Assembly (NCBI RefSeq): GCF_030036535.1
Contig: NZ_CP080389.1
Span: 62,001-126,000, forward strand
Reading direction: 5' to 3'
Length of the DNA stretch: 64,000 bases
From: Agrobacterium cucumeris
GTDB taxonomy: Bacteria > Pseudomonadota > Alphaproteobacteria > Rhizobiales > Rhizobiaceae
Positions 24,440 to 33,592 of the stretch are shown here, one piece after another (positions within the stretch are counted from its first letter, which is position 1; every line of letters starts with the position of its first letter). Both the position numbers and the translations under genes were made by a program. The notes under the pieces are model-generated. The model searched no databases, was not told the origin of the DNA, and was given only the letters and a program-made list of their open reading frames with translations.

Positions 24440-26709
24440 GAGTTTCGCTCCGCGCTATTAAAGAACATCTCTTCCGGCTCGGCGCCGGGTTGGGTCATTT
24501 CCGTTTCGATTGCGTAAAGTAGCGCCACGCGCGGGTGGAACCGCGCCCCAAGCGCTTGCCCATCATTGGTCACGATAATTGGTTCGGGCGTTTCGCCCCA
24601 GGTCATGCGCCCGGCGTTCCGGCCCATAGCGCGGTATTGCTCCAGTGACACCAGCGGTGCGTTGGAAAACAGTTCCAGGTTCATATGCGGCAGCCGGTCG
24701 CGATGGTGAATTATCGCGGTTCCCTTTGCCTGTATTCCGATGCCATAGCCCGAGCCCGCGAGATGTGCAGCGCTAAGGCCAAGGAATGACGTGTCCGCCG
24801 TATGGCGAATCCGCACTACGCGCGGCATGCCACCACCTTCCAGCACGCCCCGCGTCAGTGCTTCCAGCACGTCGGCTACGGCATGGCCCGCTGTCGTGCG
24901 GTGAAGGCGTTCGCCGAAGGCCGGAGAGATGCCGATCACCACCTCGTGGGGGTCTACGCCCTTCTCTGCCTTGCCGATCGCATAGAACTGGGCCGACCCA
25001 GTTGGAGGCTCATGGCTGCCTTCCGCGCTGAGGACATGATCGCGATTGATCGTGCCCCTGACTGCTTTCACGCGATTCCATCGCGCCTCGTTCATCCGGT
25101 AGCCGGTGCCCGGCCCTGAATAATGGTTCGGCTCGTTCACGGCGCTGACGACCTTGCCGTCGCGCAAAATAGCAGAGGTCTGAAGGTAATCGCCGCTGAT
25201 GCGCTGGCGCAGCATGTTCATCAGGTTCTCCGCCATTTGGCGATGGCCGCGCAGCGCCAGTGCCCGCACCACGTCGAGCGCCGTCAGGCCGCGCGCGGCT
25301 ATATCGCGGCTGATCTCCAGGGTGCGGACCGGGGCAAAGGTGACCGTGTCGTTGGACCCGGACGCGTGGATAACGCTGTCTTTCATGTTAGGCTCGGTTT
25401 TCGCGAGACCGAGCTCATCCAGCACATCGTCAAGCGCGTCTACCGCCTGACGCCGCACATTAAGTGCGTCCTCCTCGGCTAGCGGAGCAAGCCCGCCATC
25501 CACTTCAAAATCTCGCTGCAGGACGAGGTAGTCTTCCATCTCCTCGGCATTGATAAGCGACGGGTTGAAGGAATTGTCATAGGCGCGAATAGAGCCGAAG
25601 CCTGAGGTGATGAGGTCCGACCCGGCGAGCAGATAAGGTGTAATCTTCGCGCCGATCCGGATCTCGGATTCCGAAGTTTTCGTGTCATTGCCGGAGGCGC
25701 ATTCTAGACCTAGCCATACCGCAAGCAGATTCTCCGCCATCAACTCGCGAACGCCGCCAGGCATCGAAGCCGTCAAAGGCGCGCCGTCGACGCCGCCGTT
25801 CTGAGTGCCCTGGACGCCCATAGCACGCTGGAGACAAAGACACCGAGCCTCAAGGTAGAGCACCGAGCATTTTTCATGAAAGCCCATCAGTAGTTCGGCC
25901 CCAGCACCGGAGGTGCAGCGCGCCTTGATGCCACGTGAGGCATAAGCGGCGGCCAGAAACGTTTTCGACCATGGCGTATCGTCGCCATCAATGAACGTCC
26001 GTTCGCTGCCATATACGGAAACGGTCTCCGCATAAGTGGCAAGCCCAGCGAGACCGATCTTGAGTTCCTCGGCCTCCTCGATTGAGCATTGAAACAACGT
26101 GCTGCCGCGGCCGGTAGCGGCGCCCACCGTGCAGGCGAGCGCATTGGCCCAGGCGTTGCCTGCCACGCGCATTGTGGTTTCAATCTCGTCAAAACCCAGC
26201 GCGACCGCAGTGGCGGAGTCCGCCGCCAGTTGAAGTGGATCGTCCTTTGCATTTGTGACGTGCGCCTGGTTGCCTGGGCTGTGCCGCTGACGCATCTTGG
26301 AATAGGCGAAAGTAGCTTCCAGCGCGGAAAGGTCACCTACCACTTGCGCCAGCTTGGCGGGGGTCATGCCGCGCGCTAGCCGCTCCAGCTCCCCGCGGGG
26401 TACGTTCACGTCGACAAGCATCCGTGCAACAGCTGTGCTGTCCAGCGCCATGGCTTCCGCCGCGACAGTTCGGTCGATGTGGTGTGCGGCAATGAACGCG
26501 TCGAGAATGTCGAAATCGGCGGCTTTGCGTCCGTCCATCTCAAGGATCTCGCCATCTGGTCCGAGTACCAGCCCGGGTTCAGGGTCCCAAGGCGAGTGAA
26601 ACACGGCAAACCCGTTCTCTGGGCTTTCCTCGGAAAAGCTGTCGAGGCGAAGGGGGCGCTTGTCCCATTCTTGAATGCGCTTCCAGCGCTGTTGATGATC
26701 GTGCGTCAC
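24436..26709 (-). CDS. B12-dependent diol/glycerol dehydratase, fused large and medium subunits
   Basis: A 757-residue fusion. Residues 1 to about 560 are the PduC/DhaB1-like TIM-barrel subunit (e.g. RWKRIQEWDKRPLRLDSFSE, CTSGAGAELLMGF, GVQGTQNGGVDGAPL, LAVWLGLECASGNDTKTSES). From about 580 onward is the medium subunit (PduD/DhaB2-like: VVIGISPAFGERLHRTTAGH, RVVRIRHTADTSFLGLSAAH, GIGIQAKGTAIIHHRDRLP, NLELFSNAPLVSLEQYR). In the classic enzymes these are separate genes. No shell proteins and no reactivating factor (DdrA/DdrB-like) are found in the window, although such radical enzymes normally need reactivation. It starts one base after the upstream permease stop. Confidence 0.9.
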   Translation of the reverse strand: MTHDHQQRWKRIQEWDKRPLRLDSFSEESPENGFAVFHSPWDPEPGLVLGPDGEILEMDGRKAADFDILDAFIAAHHIDRTVAAEAMALDSTAVARMLVDVNVPRGELERLARGMTPAKLAQVVGDLSALEATFAYSKMRQRHSPGNQAHVTNAKDDPLQLAADSATAVALGFDEIETTMRVAGNAWANALACTVGAATGRGSTLFQCSIEEAEELKIGLAGLATYAETVSVYGSERTFIDGDDTPWSKTFLAAAYASRGIKARCTSGAGAELLMGFHEKCSVLYLEARCLCLQRAMGVQGTQNGGVDGAPLTASMPGGVRELMAENLLAVWLGLECASGNDTKTSESEIRIGAKITPYLLAGSDLITSGFGSIRAYDNSFNPSLINAEEMEDYLVLQRDFEVDGGLAPLAEEDALNVRRQAVDALDDVLDELGLAKTEPNMKDSVIHASGSNDTVTFAPVRTLEISRDIAARGLTALDVVRALALRGHRQMAENLMNMLRQRISGDYLQTSAILRDGKVVSAVNEPNHYSGPGTGYRMNEARWNRVKAVRGTINRDHVLSAEGSHEPPTGSAQFYAIGKAEKGVDPHEVVIGISPAFGERLHRTTAGHAVADVLEALTRGVLEGGGMPRVVRIRHTADTSFLGLSAAHLAGSGYGIGIQAKGTAIIHHRDRLPHMNLELFSNAPLVSLEQYRAMGRNAGRMTWGETPEPIIVTNDGQALGARFHPRVALLYAIETEMTQPGAEPEEMFFNSAERNS

Positions 26710-26710
26710 A

Positions 26711-27628
26711 TCAGTTCTCCCGCATGATGCGCAACAGAATGACCGTCAGGACAATCACCGCCGCGAGAAGAATGAACGAAACGGCGGCTGCCTGGCCGAT
26801 ATCGAGAAAGCGAAAGCCGAGGCGATAGGCGTAGAAGCTGATCGTCTCGGTAACCTTGCCCGGGCCACCCTGTGTCAGCATGTAGATGAGGTCATAGCTC
26901 TTCAACGCAGTGATCATGCGGATGAGAAGCGTTACGAGGATGACGGGCTTGAGCATCGGAAGCGTGACGTGGCGGAGAATTTGAAACGCGTTCGCACCGT
27001 CAATGCGTGCTGCCTCAACTGGGTCCTGCGGCAACGATTTCAGCCCGGCATAGAGCATGATCAGCATAAGCGAAGTCTCAGTCCAGACATCGACAAACAC
27101 CACAGTGGCAAGGGCGAGATTGGGATCACCGAACCAGCCCTGGCCCGGGACGCCGACCAGCGACAGTAGCCAATTGATGATCCCAAGGTTTGGATTGAAC
27201 ATCAGTCGGAACATCAGCGCGACAGCCACCGGAGTCATGAGGATCGGCAGCATCAACACCATGAGATAGAATTCGCGGAACTTCAGCCAGGATTGGTTCA
27301 GGAGGAGGGCAAGGCCGAAAGCGAGCAGGAATTCAAGGACAACGACGGTCACCATAAGTTTCATCGTGACCCAGGAGACGCTGGCAAACTCACGCGTCAT
27401 GATGACAGCGTAGTTCTCGAACCAGACAAGGTCTCCCATGCCGTAGGTGATAATGTACTCGTGCAGGCTGAGCCAAAATGAATAGAGAAGCGGTCCCGCC
27501 ACCACTAATGCCAACACAATGATTGTCGGCGTCATGAACAGCAGTTTGTAAAATCCCGTCGAGAACCCGTCCGACTTACGGGCCGGGGCCGAGGAGGTTT
27601 GGCCTGCGATCTGGCTGGCGCTTGTCAT
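26711..27628 (-). CDS. ABC transporter permease (MalF-like, CUT1)
   Basis: A 305-residue inner-membrane permease with six to seven hydrophobic segments, a long cytoplasmic N-terminus and the EAA coupling motif EAARIDGANAFQILRHVTLP. It pairs with the permease at 29075 and the ATPase at 22904. It is followed with a one-base gap by the dehydratase gene, so import and the first enzyme are made together. Confidence 0.92.
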   Translation of the reverse strand: MTSASQIAGQTSSAPARKSDGFSTGFYKLLFMTPTIIVLALVVAGPLLYSFWLSLHEYIITYGMGDLVWFENYAVIMTREFASVSWVTMKLMVTVVVLEFLLAFGLALLLNQSWLKFREFYLMVLMLPILMTPVAVALMFRLMFNPNLGIINWLLSLVGVPGQGWFGDPNLALATVVFVDVWTETSLMLIMLYAGLKSLPQDPVEAARIDGANAFQILRHVTLPMLKPVILVTLLIRMITALKSYDLIYMLTQGGPGKVTETISFYAYRLGFRFLDIGQAAAVSFILLAAVIVLTVILLRIMREN

Positions 27629-27660
27629 GATTTGGCATCCGTGAAACTTGAGGAGTAAGC

Positions 27661-27690
27661 GCTGCGGCCGACGAAACGTCCAGCCGCAGC
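27661..27690 (-). other. Intercistronic stem-loop after the CUT1 binding-protein gene
   Basis: Nested inverted repeat: outer arms GCTGCGGC/GCCGCAGC (8 bp), inner GACG-AAA-CGTC. It lies between the binding-protein stop (27711) and the permease start (27628) and has no T-run. A processing or stabilising hairpin that raises binding-protein mRNA over permease mRNA is the usual role. Confidence 0.65.
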
Positions 27691-27710
27691 TATTTCGTAT
27701 GAGGCGACGT

Positions 27711-29012
27711 TCACTTCAGCAGCGGATCGCCTTTAGTCAGGCGGGCAAACTTGTCCTCAGCATTGGCGACGGCCGTGGCCGCGTCAGTGCCGTTGGCGAG
27801 GACGTCACCCATCACCTCGGCGAAGACCTCTACGAGCTGGGTGGCGCGCGACATCACCGGCAGGCCCTTGGCGTGAGCGAGCGCATCGCCGACCGCAGCC
27901 ATCTGAGGCCAACGCTTGAGGTATTCCGCGTCGTCATAGATCCAGGTCTGGGTCGCCTGACCGCCGGCCAAAGCGCGCTTTTTCGCGATGTCTTTGGATT
28001 CCACCCATTTGATGAACTCCCAGGAACAATCTGCATTCGCGGCATTGGTAGGGATCGCCCAGCCCCAAGCGCCAAGCAGGCTGTCCTGGCCAGGCATACG
28101 CGCAAAACCCACTTTGTCGACCACCTTGGATTCCTTTGGGTCCTGCAGGGTGGGCATCAGAAACAGGTAGGAGATCGCGAAGACGGCCTTGTCCTGCTTC
28201 AACGCATTGGCAACGTCATCGAAATTCGCGCCAAGCGCGCCCGGCTGCGCGGCATTCGAGAGTAGGTCAGCGTAGATTTTCACCGCCTCGATGCCTTCTG
28301 GGGAGTTCAGAGAGGGCTCCCAAGACTCGCGGTTGTAGAAGTCACCCCCAAGCGAAAAGACGTAGTTTGTCGCTTCCATTACGACCGGGTCGGCGCGCTG
28401 GCCGGCCATTGCGATGCCTACCTTGCCGGTTTGCTGACCCGCCCACTTTGCAACGTCCGCAAATTCCTGGAGCGTCTCGGGAAGGCGCCAGTCGCGGCCA
28501 AACTTCTCCTTATACGCGGCCTGGAACGCCGGGTCCTCGACGATGTCCTTCCGGTAGAGCATGCCCATCGCATATTGCCAGAACGGCAACATGTAGGTGG
28601 TACCCTTGACCTTGCCATTAATTTCCATCAGCGCGGGATAGTACACCGATGTGTCGATCTTGTCGGCGGCGATGCGTTCGTCGAGGGGCTGGATCCACTT
28701 GGCGGTAACGAATTCGCCCGCCCAATAGCTATCCACCGCAAGCACATCGTAGGAGCCTGAGGAGGCGGTCAAGGAGGGCACGAGCTTCTCATGCATCAGA
28801 GTGTAGTTGACCGCTTCGATGTTGAGCTTCGCACCCGAGAGCTTCTCAAACTCTGGGCCTACCGCAATCAGCGCGGTGGTATCGGGGACGGTTTCGAGCA
28901 AGAGGTTGAGTGTTTTTCCCTTGCAGACGGCGGCAGGATCAGCGAGCGCTGTCGAGGCGGCAAGCAGCGAGGCGGCCATCACGCCAAGCCTGGTTGTGAT
29001 CATTCGGGGCAT
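27711..29012 (-). CDS. ABC transporter extracellular solute-binding protein (SBP_bac_1, CUT1)
   Basis: A 433-residue periplasmic protein. AAGGAG lies 8 nt before the ATG at 29012. The signal peptide is MPRMITTRLGVMAASLLAAS with cleavage after ALA (about residue 24). The mature part has the family-1 pattern (YDVLAVDSYWAGEFV, GTTYMLPFWQYAMGMLYRKD, WGWAIPTNA). This family binds sugars, polyols, sugar alcohols or glycerol-phosphates. Given the dehydratase in the operon, a diol, polyol or amino alcohol is a reasonable guess for the ligand. Confidence 0.92.
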   Translation of the reverse strand: MPRMITTRLGVMAASLLAASTALADPAAVCKGKTLNLLLETVPDTTALIAVGPEFEKLSGAKLNIEAVNYTLMHEKLVPSLTASSGSYDVLAVDSYWAGEFVTAKWIQPLDERIAADKIDTSVYYPALMEINGKVKGTTYMLPFWQYAMGMLYRKDIVEDPAFQAAYKEKFGRDWRLPETLQEFADVAKWAGQQTGKVGIAMAGQRADPVVMEATNYVFSLGGDFYNRESWEPSLNSPEGIEAVKIYADLLSNAAQPGALGANFDDVANALKQDKAVFAISYLFLMPTLQDPKESKVVDKVGFARMPGQDSLLGAWGWAIPTNAANADCSWEFIKWVESKDIAKKRALAGGQATQTWIYDDAEYLKRWPQMAAVGDALAHAKGLPVMSRATQLVEVFAEVMGDVLANGTDAATAVANAEDKFARLTKGDPLLK

Positions 29013-29074
29013 GCTTCGATCTCCTTTTTGCGTGTTGAATGCAGGATTGGACCGTCGTCCCGTTTGTCAGTTGG

Positions 29075-29896
29075 TCAGCCTTTGACCGCTCCGAGGTTCA
29101 GCCCCGAGACGAGGAAACGGCGCATAGCGAAATACAGAATTGCCATCGGCAACATGGCGAGAATGGTGGCCGCGCTTACCGCTCCCACAGCTGTACCCTG
29201 CTGGGTAACCAGACTGGAAATTGCGACGGGTAGCGTTTTTGACTCATTGCCCGATAACATCAAAGCAAAGAGAAACTCGTTCCAGCTCAGTACAAAGCTG
29301 AGAATTGCGGCTGCACCGATGCCCGGCAGTAGCGCTGGAACAATGATGCGGATGAACGCCGTCATAGGTGTGCAGCCGTCAATCAGCGCTGCCTCGTCCA
29401 GTTCGCGGGGGACGCGCTTCATAAAGCTCATCAGAAGCCAAACGACATAAGGTAGGTTGAAGGCGAGGTATGTGACGATCAAGCCGGTGCGCGAGTCGGT
29501 CAGGCCGATATTCTTGAAGATCAAGAAAAAAGGGATGACCAGGACAATGGGCGGCATCATCTGCGTGGCGAGGATGACGATCGGCATCGCGTTGCCGCCG
29601 GCCTTGTAGCGATCGATAGCATAGGCGGCAAACGCGCCGATGACGACCGCGAGCGCCGTGGACGTTAGCGCGATGATCAGGCTGTTTAGAAAGAAGGCGC
29701 CAAAGTTCATCTCGAAGATGATCGTTCTGTAGTTATCGAGAGTCGGCGTAAAAAACAGCGCAGGCGGCAGCTGATAGGCGATCACCTTGTCGGCGAATGA
29801 CGTCCGCAGCACCCAGAGGAGAGGGAGGACAACGAAGAGGGCGCAAACTCCCAGAATGAGATGCGTCATTATCCGTGCGAAGAGTGACGGTTGCAC
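29075..29896 (-). CDS. ABC transporter permease (MalG-like, CUT1)
   Basis: A 273-residue permease and the first gene of the 11-kb minus-strand operon. The GTG start at 29896 is preceded by GGAGGAG. It has six hydrophobic segments and the EAA motif EAALIDGCTPMTAFIRIIVP. The order permease, binding protein, permease, with the ATPase far downstream, differs from the usual binding protein-MalF-MalG order. Confidence 0.92.
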   Translation of the reverse strand: MQPSLFARIMTHLILGVCALFVVLPLLWVLRTSFADKVIAYQLPPALFFTPTLDNYRTIIFEMNFGAFFLNSLIIALTSTALAVVIGAFAAYAIDRYKAGGNAMPIVILATQMMPPIVLVIPFFLIFKNIGLTDSRTGLIVTYLAFNLPYVVWLLMSFMKRVPRELDEAALIDGCTPMTAFIRIIVPALLPGIGAAAILSFVLSWNEFLFALMLSGNESKTLPVAISSLVTQQGTAVGAVSAATILAMLPMAILYFAMRRFLVSGLNLGAVKG

Positions 29897-30286
29897 GATT
29901 GCTCCTCCGTGTTATAACAAATACCGTATCACGTATATGAGATCATACCCGGCGTTGCTGTCAAGAGGTTTTCCGGCGAACCGACAACGCGCTGAGCGTC
30001 CAAGGCGGGGTACGGCGGCCCGCTTTGCCGCCGCGGAGCCGACTCGAAGTCGGTTCGAGGAGACTCGCGCCTACAGTGGAGACATCGTTTAATAGGATCT
30101 GCCCAAGGATACGAACGTAGCACCGTGGCGTGCTGGAGTGCAGCGGCGACGCGAGCACATCGCTCTACAGACATCAGCTCCGAAACAGCCACTGGGCTTT
30201 TTGCGCAATTGAATGAAGATGGCGACCCATTGCGGAAACCGCGCATGCCCGCAGCAGGCGAATGTTGGTCATAAAGGAATACTGAT
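29897..30286. promoter_or_regulatory. Divergent promoter region of the diol dehydratase operon
   Basis: 390 bp without a gene, between the operon's first permease (minus) and an SDR (plus). AT-rich sequence next to the permease includes ATACCGTATCACGTAT at 29921-29936, where ATAC and GTAT are arranged as inverted ends. This could be the operator for the operon's GntR regulator. No sigma-54 element was found. Confidence 0.4.
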
Positions 30287-31051
30287 ATGTCGAGAGAATT
30301 TTTGGGAAAAGTTGTTCTGGTCACAGGTGCTACATCCGGAATCGGTGCAGCGATCGCGACCGCCTTCGCCGCACTGGGCGCCTCGACGGTGCTGACAGGT
30401 CGCAACGTCGATGCCGGCGAAAAGCTGCGAAGTTCCCTCTCTCCGCTCGGCACAGAAGTGTCATTCATCGCGGCCGACATCACTGGGGCTGGCGAGGCGG
30501 ATCGCATCGTCGCCGAGGTAATCGCCACCTTTGGAAAGCTTGATGTTCTCGTCAACAATGCCGGCATTCTATTTCGCGGGACCTCACTCGACTGCACCGA
30601 CGAGGAGTGGCTCCGCACGTTTGAGACCAACGTCACCGCAACCTTTCGGATGTCGCGTGCCGCGGTGCGAGTAATGCTCGAGAAGAAGGCCGGTGTGATT
30701 GTCAATATTGCATCCGACTGGGGGCTTGTGGGCGCGCAGGGAGCTGTAGCTTATGGCGCAAGCAAGGGAGCTGTCGTGCAATTGACTCGTTCCATGGCAC
30801 TTGATCATGCACGCGATGGCATTCGCGTGAACGCGATCTGTCCGGGCGACACCGACACCGCCATGCTCCAGAGCGCGCTGCCTGATACCGATCACGAGAC
30901 GCGGCTTCAGCGTTTGGGAGGGGCTATCCCTTTAGGGCGAGTTGCTCGCCCGGAAGAAATTGCGCGCAGCGTTTGTTTTCTTGCGTCCGACGGCGCGTCC
31001 TTCATTACGGGAGCTACGCTTGCCGTCGATGGTGGCAACAGCGCGGGATAG
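30287..31051 (+). CDS. Short-chain dehydrogenase/reductase (SDR)
   Basis: A 254-residue classical SDR. It has LVTGATSGIGAAIA, NNAG in VLVNNAGILF, the catalytic Ser in VNIASDWGLV, YGASK (YxxxK) and a C-terminal GATLAVDGGNSAG. It diverges from the diol dehydratase operon and may act on the same substrate family, for instance oxidising a polyol. Cofactor preference is probably NAD(H)/NADP(H), not decidable here. Confidence 0.9.
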   Translation: MSREFLGKVVLVTGATSGIGAAIATAFAALGASTVLTGRNVDAGEKLRSSLSPLGTEVSFIAADITGAGEADRIVAEVIATFGKLDVLVNNAGILFRGTSLDCTDEEWLRTFETNVTATFRMSRAAVRVMLEKKAGVIVNIASDWGLVGAQGAVAYGASKGAVVQLTRSMALDHARDGIRVNAICPGDTDTAMLQSALPDTDHETRLQRLGGAIPLGRVARPEEIARSVCFLASDGASFITGATLAVDGGNSAG

Positions 31052-31337
31052 GGCACCCAGCGGACCTTCGAACCGTGGTGGCGGAAGACCGGTCGCATGT
31101 CACCTGAAGGCTACAAGGAAACAAGTGCCCGACGGGCTGACGCTAAACTGTATCGGCCCGCCTCATATGTCACGAACCGGCGCCGGGCATCAGCAGGTCT
31201 TATGAAGGTAGAAGAAAATCCTCTTTGCCGCGCTCGCGCATCTTTCATATTTTCAGAAAGCTTGCTGGTCGGCGGCCTGCATGAGCGCGGTCCGCTCAGA
31301 GGCCGAGGGGCCCATGGGCTTTTGAGGAGAGCGGTAC

Positions 31338-32087
31338 ATGGCAAAGCTTTCGGGACGAACAGCATTCGTAACCGGCGCATCGTCGGGCGTCGGCCTCGCT
31401 GCGGCTCGCCATCTGGTCGACCAGGGAGCTCGGGTGGCGATTTCAGCCCGTCGGGTCGATATTCTTCGCCATATCGCATCAGAAGCGCCTGACAGTTTCA
31501 TCGTTGTCCAGACCGACGTAGCCGACGCTGGAAGCGTTGACAACGCGATTGACCATTCCTGGCAGGAACTCGGGCATATAGATTATGTCATCCACGCCGC
31601 CGGGATCGTCACGCCAGCGGCAATGGCCGATCTGACCCCGGCGGTTTGGAAGCAGCACATCGATATCAACCTCACGGGCTCCTATAACGTCCTGAGAACG
31701 GTGGCGATGAAAATGAGACAGCGAGGTGAAGGGAGCATCGTATCGATTGCTTCCGACCTTTCGTTCAAAGGGCTCGCGAACTACGCACACTACTGCGCGT
31801 CGAAAGCGGGACTGGCAGGACTCACGAAGGCCCTGGCGCTTGAACTCGCACCGAGCGTCCGGGTAAACTGCGTTTGTCCTGGTCCAATCGATACCCCGAT
31901 GATGGATTCCGAGCTTGGGTGGTTCGGTGGCTCTGACGAAGTGCGGGCCGTGGCCGTTGCCGCTGTTCCGCTAAAGCGATTTTCCAGCCCAGAGGAAATT
32001 GCGGAGTTTGCAGTTTACGTGGCAGCAAATATGAGGTTCGCCACAGGGAGCATGCTGAGCATCGACGGCGGTACGACAGCGGGGTGA
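31338..32087 (+). CDS. Short-chain dehydrogenase/reductase (SDR)
   Basis: A 249-residue classical SDR: FVTGASSGVGLAAARHL, HAAG in place of NNAG, Ser in VSIASDLSFKG, YCASK (YxxxK), C-terminal GSMLSIDGGTTAG. It follows the SDR at 30287 after a 286-bp spacer with no other gene and probably belongs to the same pathway. It has only family-level similarity to its neighbour, so it is not a simple tandem duplicate. Confidence 0.9.
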   Translation: MAKLSGRTAFVTGASSGVGLAAARHLVDQGARVAISARRVDILRHIASEAPDSFIVVQTDVADAGSVDNAIDHSWQELGHIDYVIHAAGIVTPAAMADLTPAVWKQHIDINLTGSYNVLRTVAMKMRQRGEGSIVSIASDLSFKGLANYAHYCASKAGLAGLTKALALELAPSVRVNCVCPGPIDTPMMDSELGWFGGSDEVRAVAVAAVPLKRFSSPEEIAEFAVYVAANMRFATGSMLSIDGGTTAG

Positions 32088-32674
32088 GCCGCCCGACGGC
32101 AACGATCGCCAACATGTTCATTGCTAAAAGTCATTCTCCTCCCAGCATGCAAGCCTGGCAGCGGAGGGGGTCAGGCGCTGACCCATAAGACTACGACCCC
32201 TGCGATTGTGACGCAGGCTGATTAAGGCCCCTTCGATCGAGAGACGCGCCAGATGATTTCGTCGCGCCGGCGACCATGACTTCTATCTGGTGATTTCCTC
32301 GACTGTCAGGCCGCGCGCGATCAAGACCTCTTCCGCAGTACACCCCAGGCTCTTTCTCAAATCGGATATCCCCTGGACTATGTTTTCTATAGTGTTCGGC
32401 TCGCCGCGGGCTACAAGAGAAACACGGTGCAGAGACCACAGGCCCAGCGAGCGCTTTCCGATCGATCAACACTATCGCCTCGATTGCAGGCGTTTCCACG
32501 CGGCATCGATTGAAATTGAAAAGGACACGTATGGCATCGAGGCTCGTCGCGAAACAGACCACCGACGAACCGCACGACCGCCTTCACTTCCCGGACGAAG
32601 ATCATGGCGGTGTGTTTAAACATGTCGTTCTCCTGAACGATGATCGGAAGATCGCCTTTGCCGTTCGGACATGC
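32088..32674. other. Gene-free stretch between SDR and ribA
   Basis: 587 bp. One minus-strand 70-residue frame at 32411-32623 (beginning MFKHTAMIFVREVKAVVRFV) is preceded by GGAGAACGAC but resembles nothing I know and becomes Cys/Arg-rich. I treat it as unproven. No riboswitch or repeat recognised. Confidence 0.35.
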
Positions 32675-33331
32675 CTAGACCTCGTGCAGGAAGTGCCCGA
32701 ACTTTTCGCGCTTGGTCCGAAGATAGTCGACACTATGCGACTGGGCGGCCACGATTAGGCTTCTGCGCTCCACCACGTCAATTTTCTCAGCGCGGAGTGC
32801 CTCGAGCTTGGCGGGATTGTTGGTCAGCAGGACAATGCTCGATACGCCGAGCAATCGCAGAATCGAAGCCGCGGCCGCGTAGTCTCGGCCGTCAACTGGA
32901 AAGCCGAGTTCCAGATTTGCGTCCATCGTGTCGTAACCACGATCCTGAAGTGCGTAGGCGGCGATCTTGTTTCCGATGCCGATTCCGCGACCTTCATGCC
33001 CGCGCATGTAGATGAGGCACCCGAGCCTGGCTTGTTGAAAAAATTCCAAGGCGTGCGAAAGCTGCTCACCGCAATCACATCGCAAAGATCCGAAACTTTC
33101 GCCCGTCAGGCACTCGGAGTGCACCCGCACCGGTACCTTTTGGCGGCCGAATAGATCGCCGCACGTAAGAGCGACATGCTCAACGCCCGTGCGTTTGCAA
33201 ACAAACGTGGTTGCCTGGAAGTCCCCGAAGCGAGTTGGCATTTTGGAAGACGACGTCCTGTGAACGACGATCTCGTTCGCCCGCATGTGATGTATTAGAT
33301 CTTCCATATTCGACAGCACCTTTGATGTCAT
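32675..33331 (-). CDS. ribA: GTP cyclohydrolase II
   Basis: A 218-residue RibA domain, first committed step of riboflavin synthesis (GTP to diamino-ribosylamino-pyrimidinone phosphate). Zinc cysteines are in SECLTGESFGSLRCDCGEQL (Cys, then CxC). The GTP-binding and catalytic region is YMRGHEGRGIGIGNKI, followed by LQDRGYDTMDANLELGFPVD. It is not fused to RibB, unlike many bacterial RibBA proteins. An internal ATG at 33307 with AAGGTG ahead of it is an alternative start. It is the last flavin gene on this strand, 261 bp after ribH. Confidence 0.92.
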   Translation of the reverse strand: MTSKVLSNMEDLIHHMRANEIVVHRTSSSKMPTRFGDFQATTFVCKRTGVEHVALTCGDLFGRQKVPVRVHSECLTGESFGSLRCDCGEQLSHALEFFQQARLGCLIYMRGHEGRGIGIGNKIAAYALQDRGYDTMDANLELGFPVDGRDYAAAASILRLLGVSSIVLLTNNPAKLEALRAEKIDVVERRSLIVAAQSHSVDYLRTKREKFGHFLHEV

Positions 33332-33424
33332 GACAGCGATCGCGTACGTCTAAGCAAGCCGTAGGTTGCCGCTTAGAGCCATTGCGGTCGCTAGAAAAGC
33401 GCTTCCTAGACGGTCGCTGAACTC

Positions 33425-33440
33425 GTCTCTTCTTTGAGAC
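33425..33440. promoter_or_regulatory. Candidate third activator-binding inverted repeat upstream of ribA
   Basis: GTCTCT-N4-TGAGAC, one mismatch from the repeat found upstream of the aldehyde dehydrogenase promoter (36193-36208). It lies about 95 bp upstream of ribA. I could not find a -24/-12 element with correct spacing between it and ribA; TTGCT (complement of 33353-33357) has no GG at the right distance. Confidence 0.4.
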
Positions 33441-33592
33441 CGCATTCCGGGATGCGGTATCAAGATCGCTGTTGGCGTGCCGTAAAACCGCCGTTCTGGC
33501 CGGAGCAAGAGGCCGGTAAGACGACTTCATTTTCCATTGCATCGCAAAACGAGCTTCAGTCGAAGCGCAGTAAATCCGTAGCCGCATGCGGG

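Noticed and set aside
30187..30196. AGCCACTGGG resembling the conserved box of a cobalamin riboswitch, near the B12-dependent dehydratase operon
   Set aside because: No other B12 riboswitch elements flank it, and it lies on the plus strand ahead of an SDR, not in the leader of the dehydratase operon.
32411..32623. 70-residue minus-strand ORF with a fair ribosome-binding site
   Set aside because: Composition turns Cys/Arg-rich, no family recognised and no supporting context; left within the gene-free stretch.
33353..33370. Sigma-54-like TTGCT upstream of ribA
   Set aside because: No GG pair at the required spacing; the nearest is 3 bases too far.
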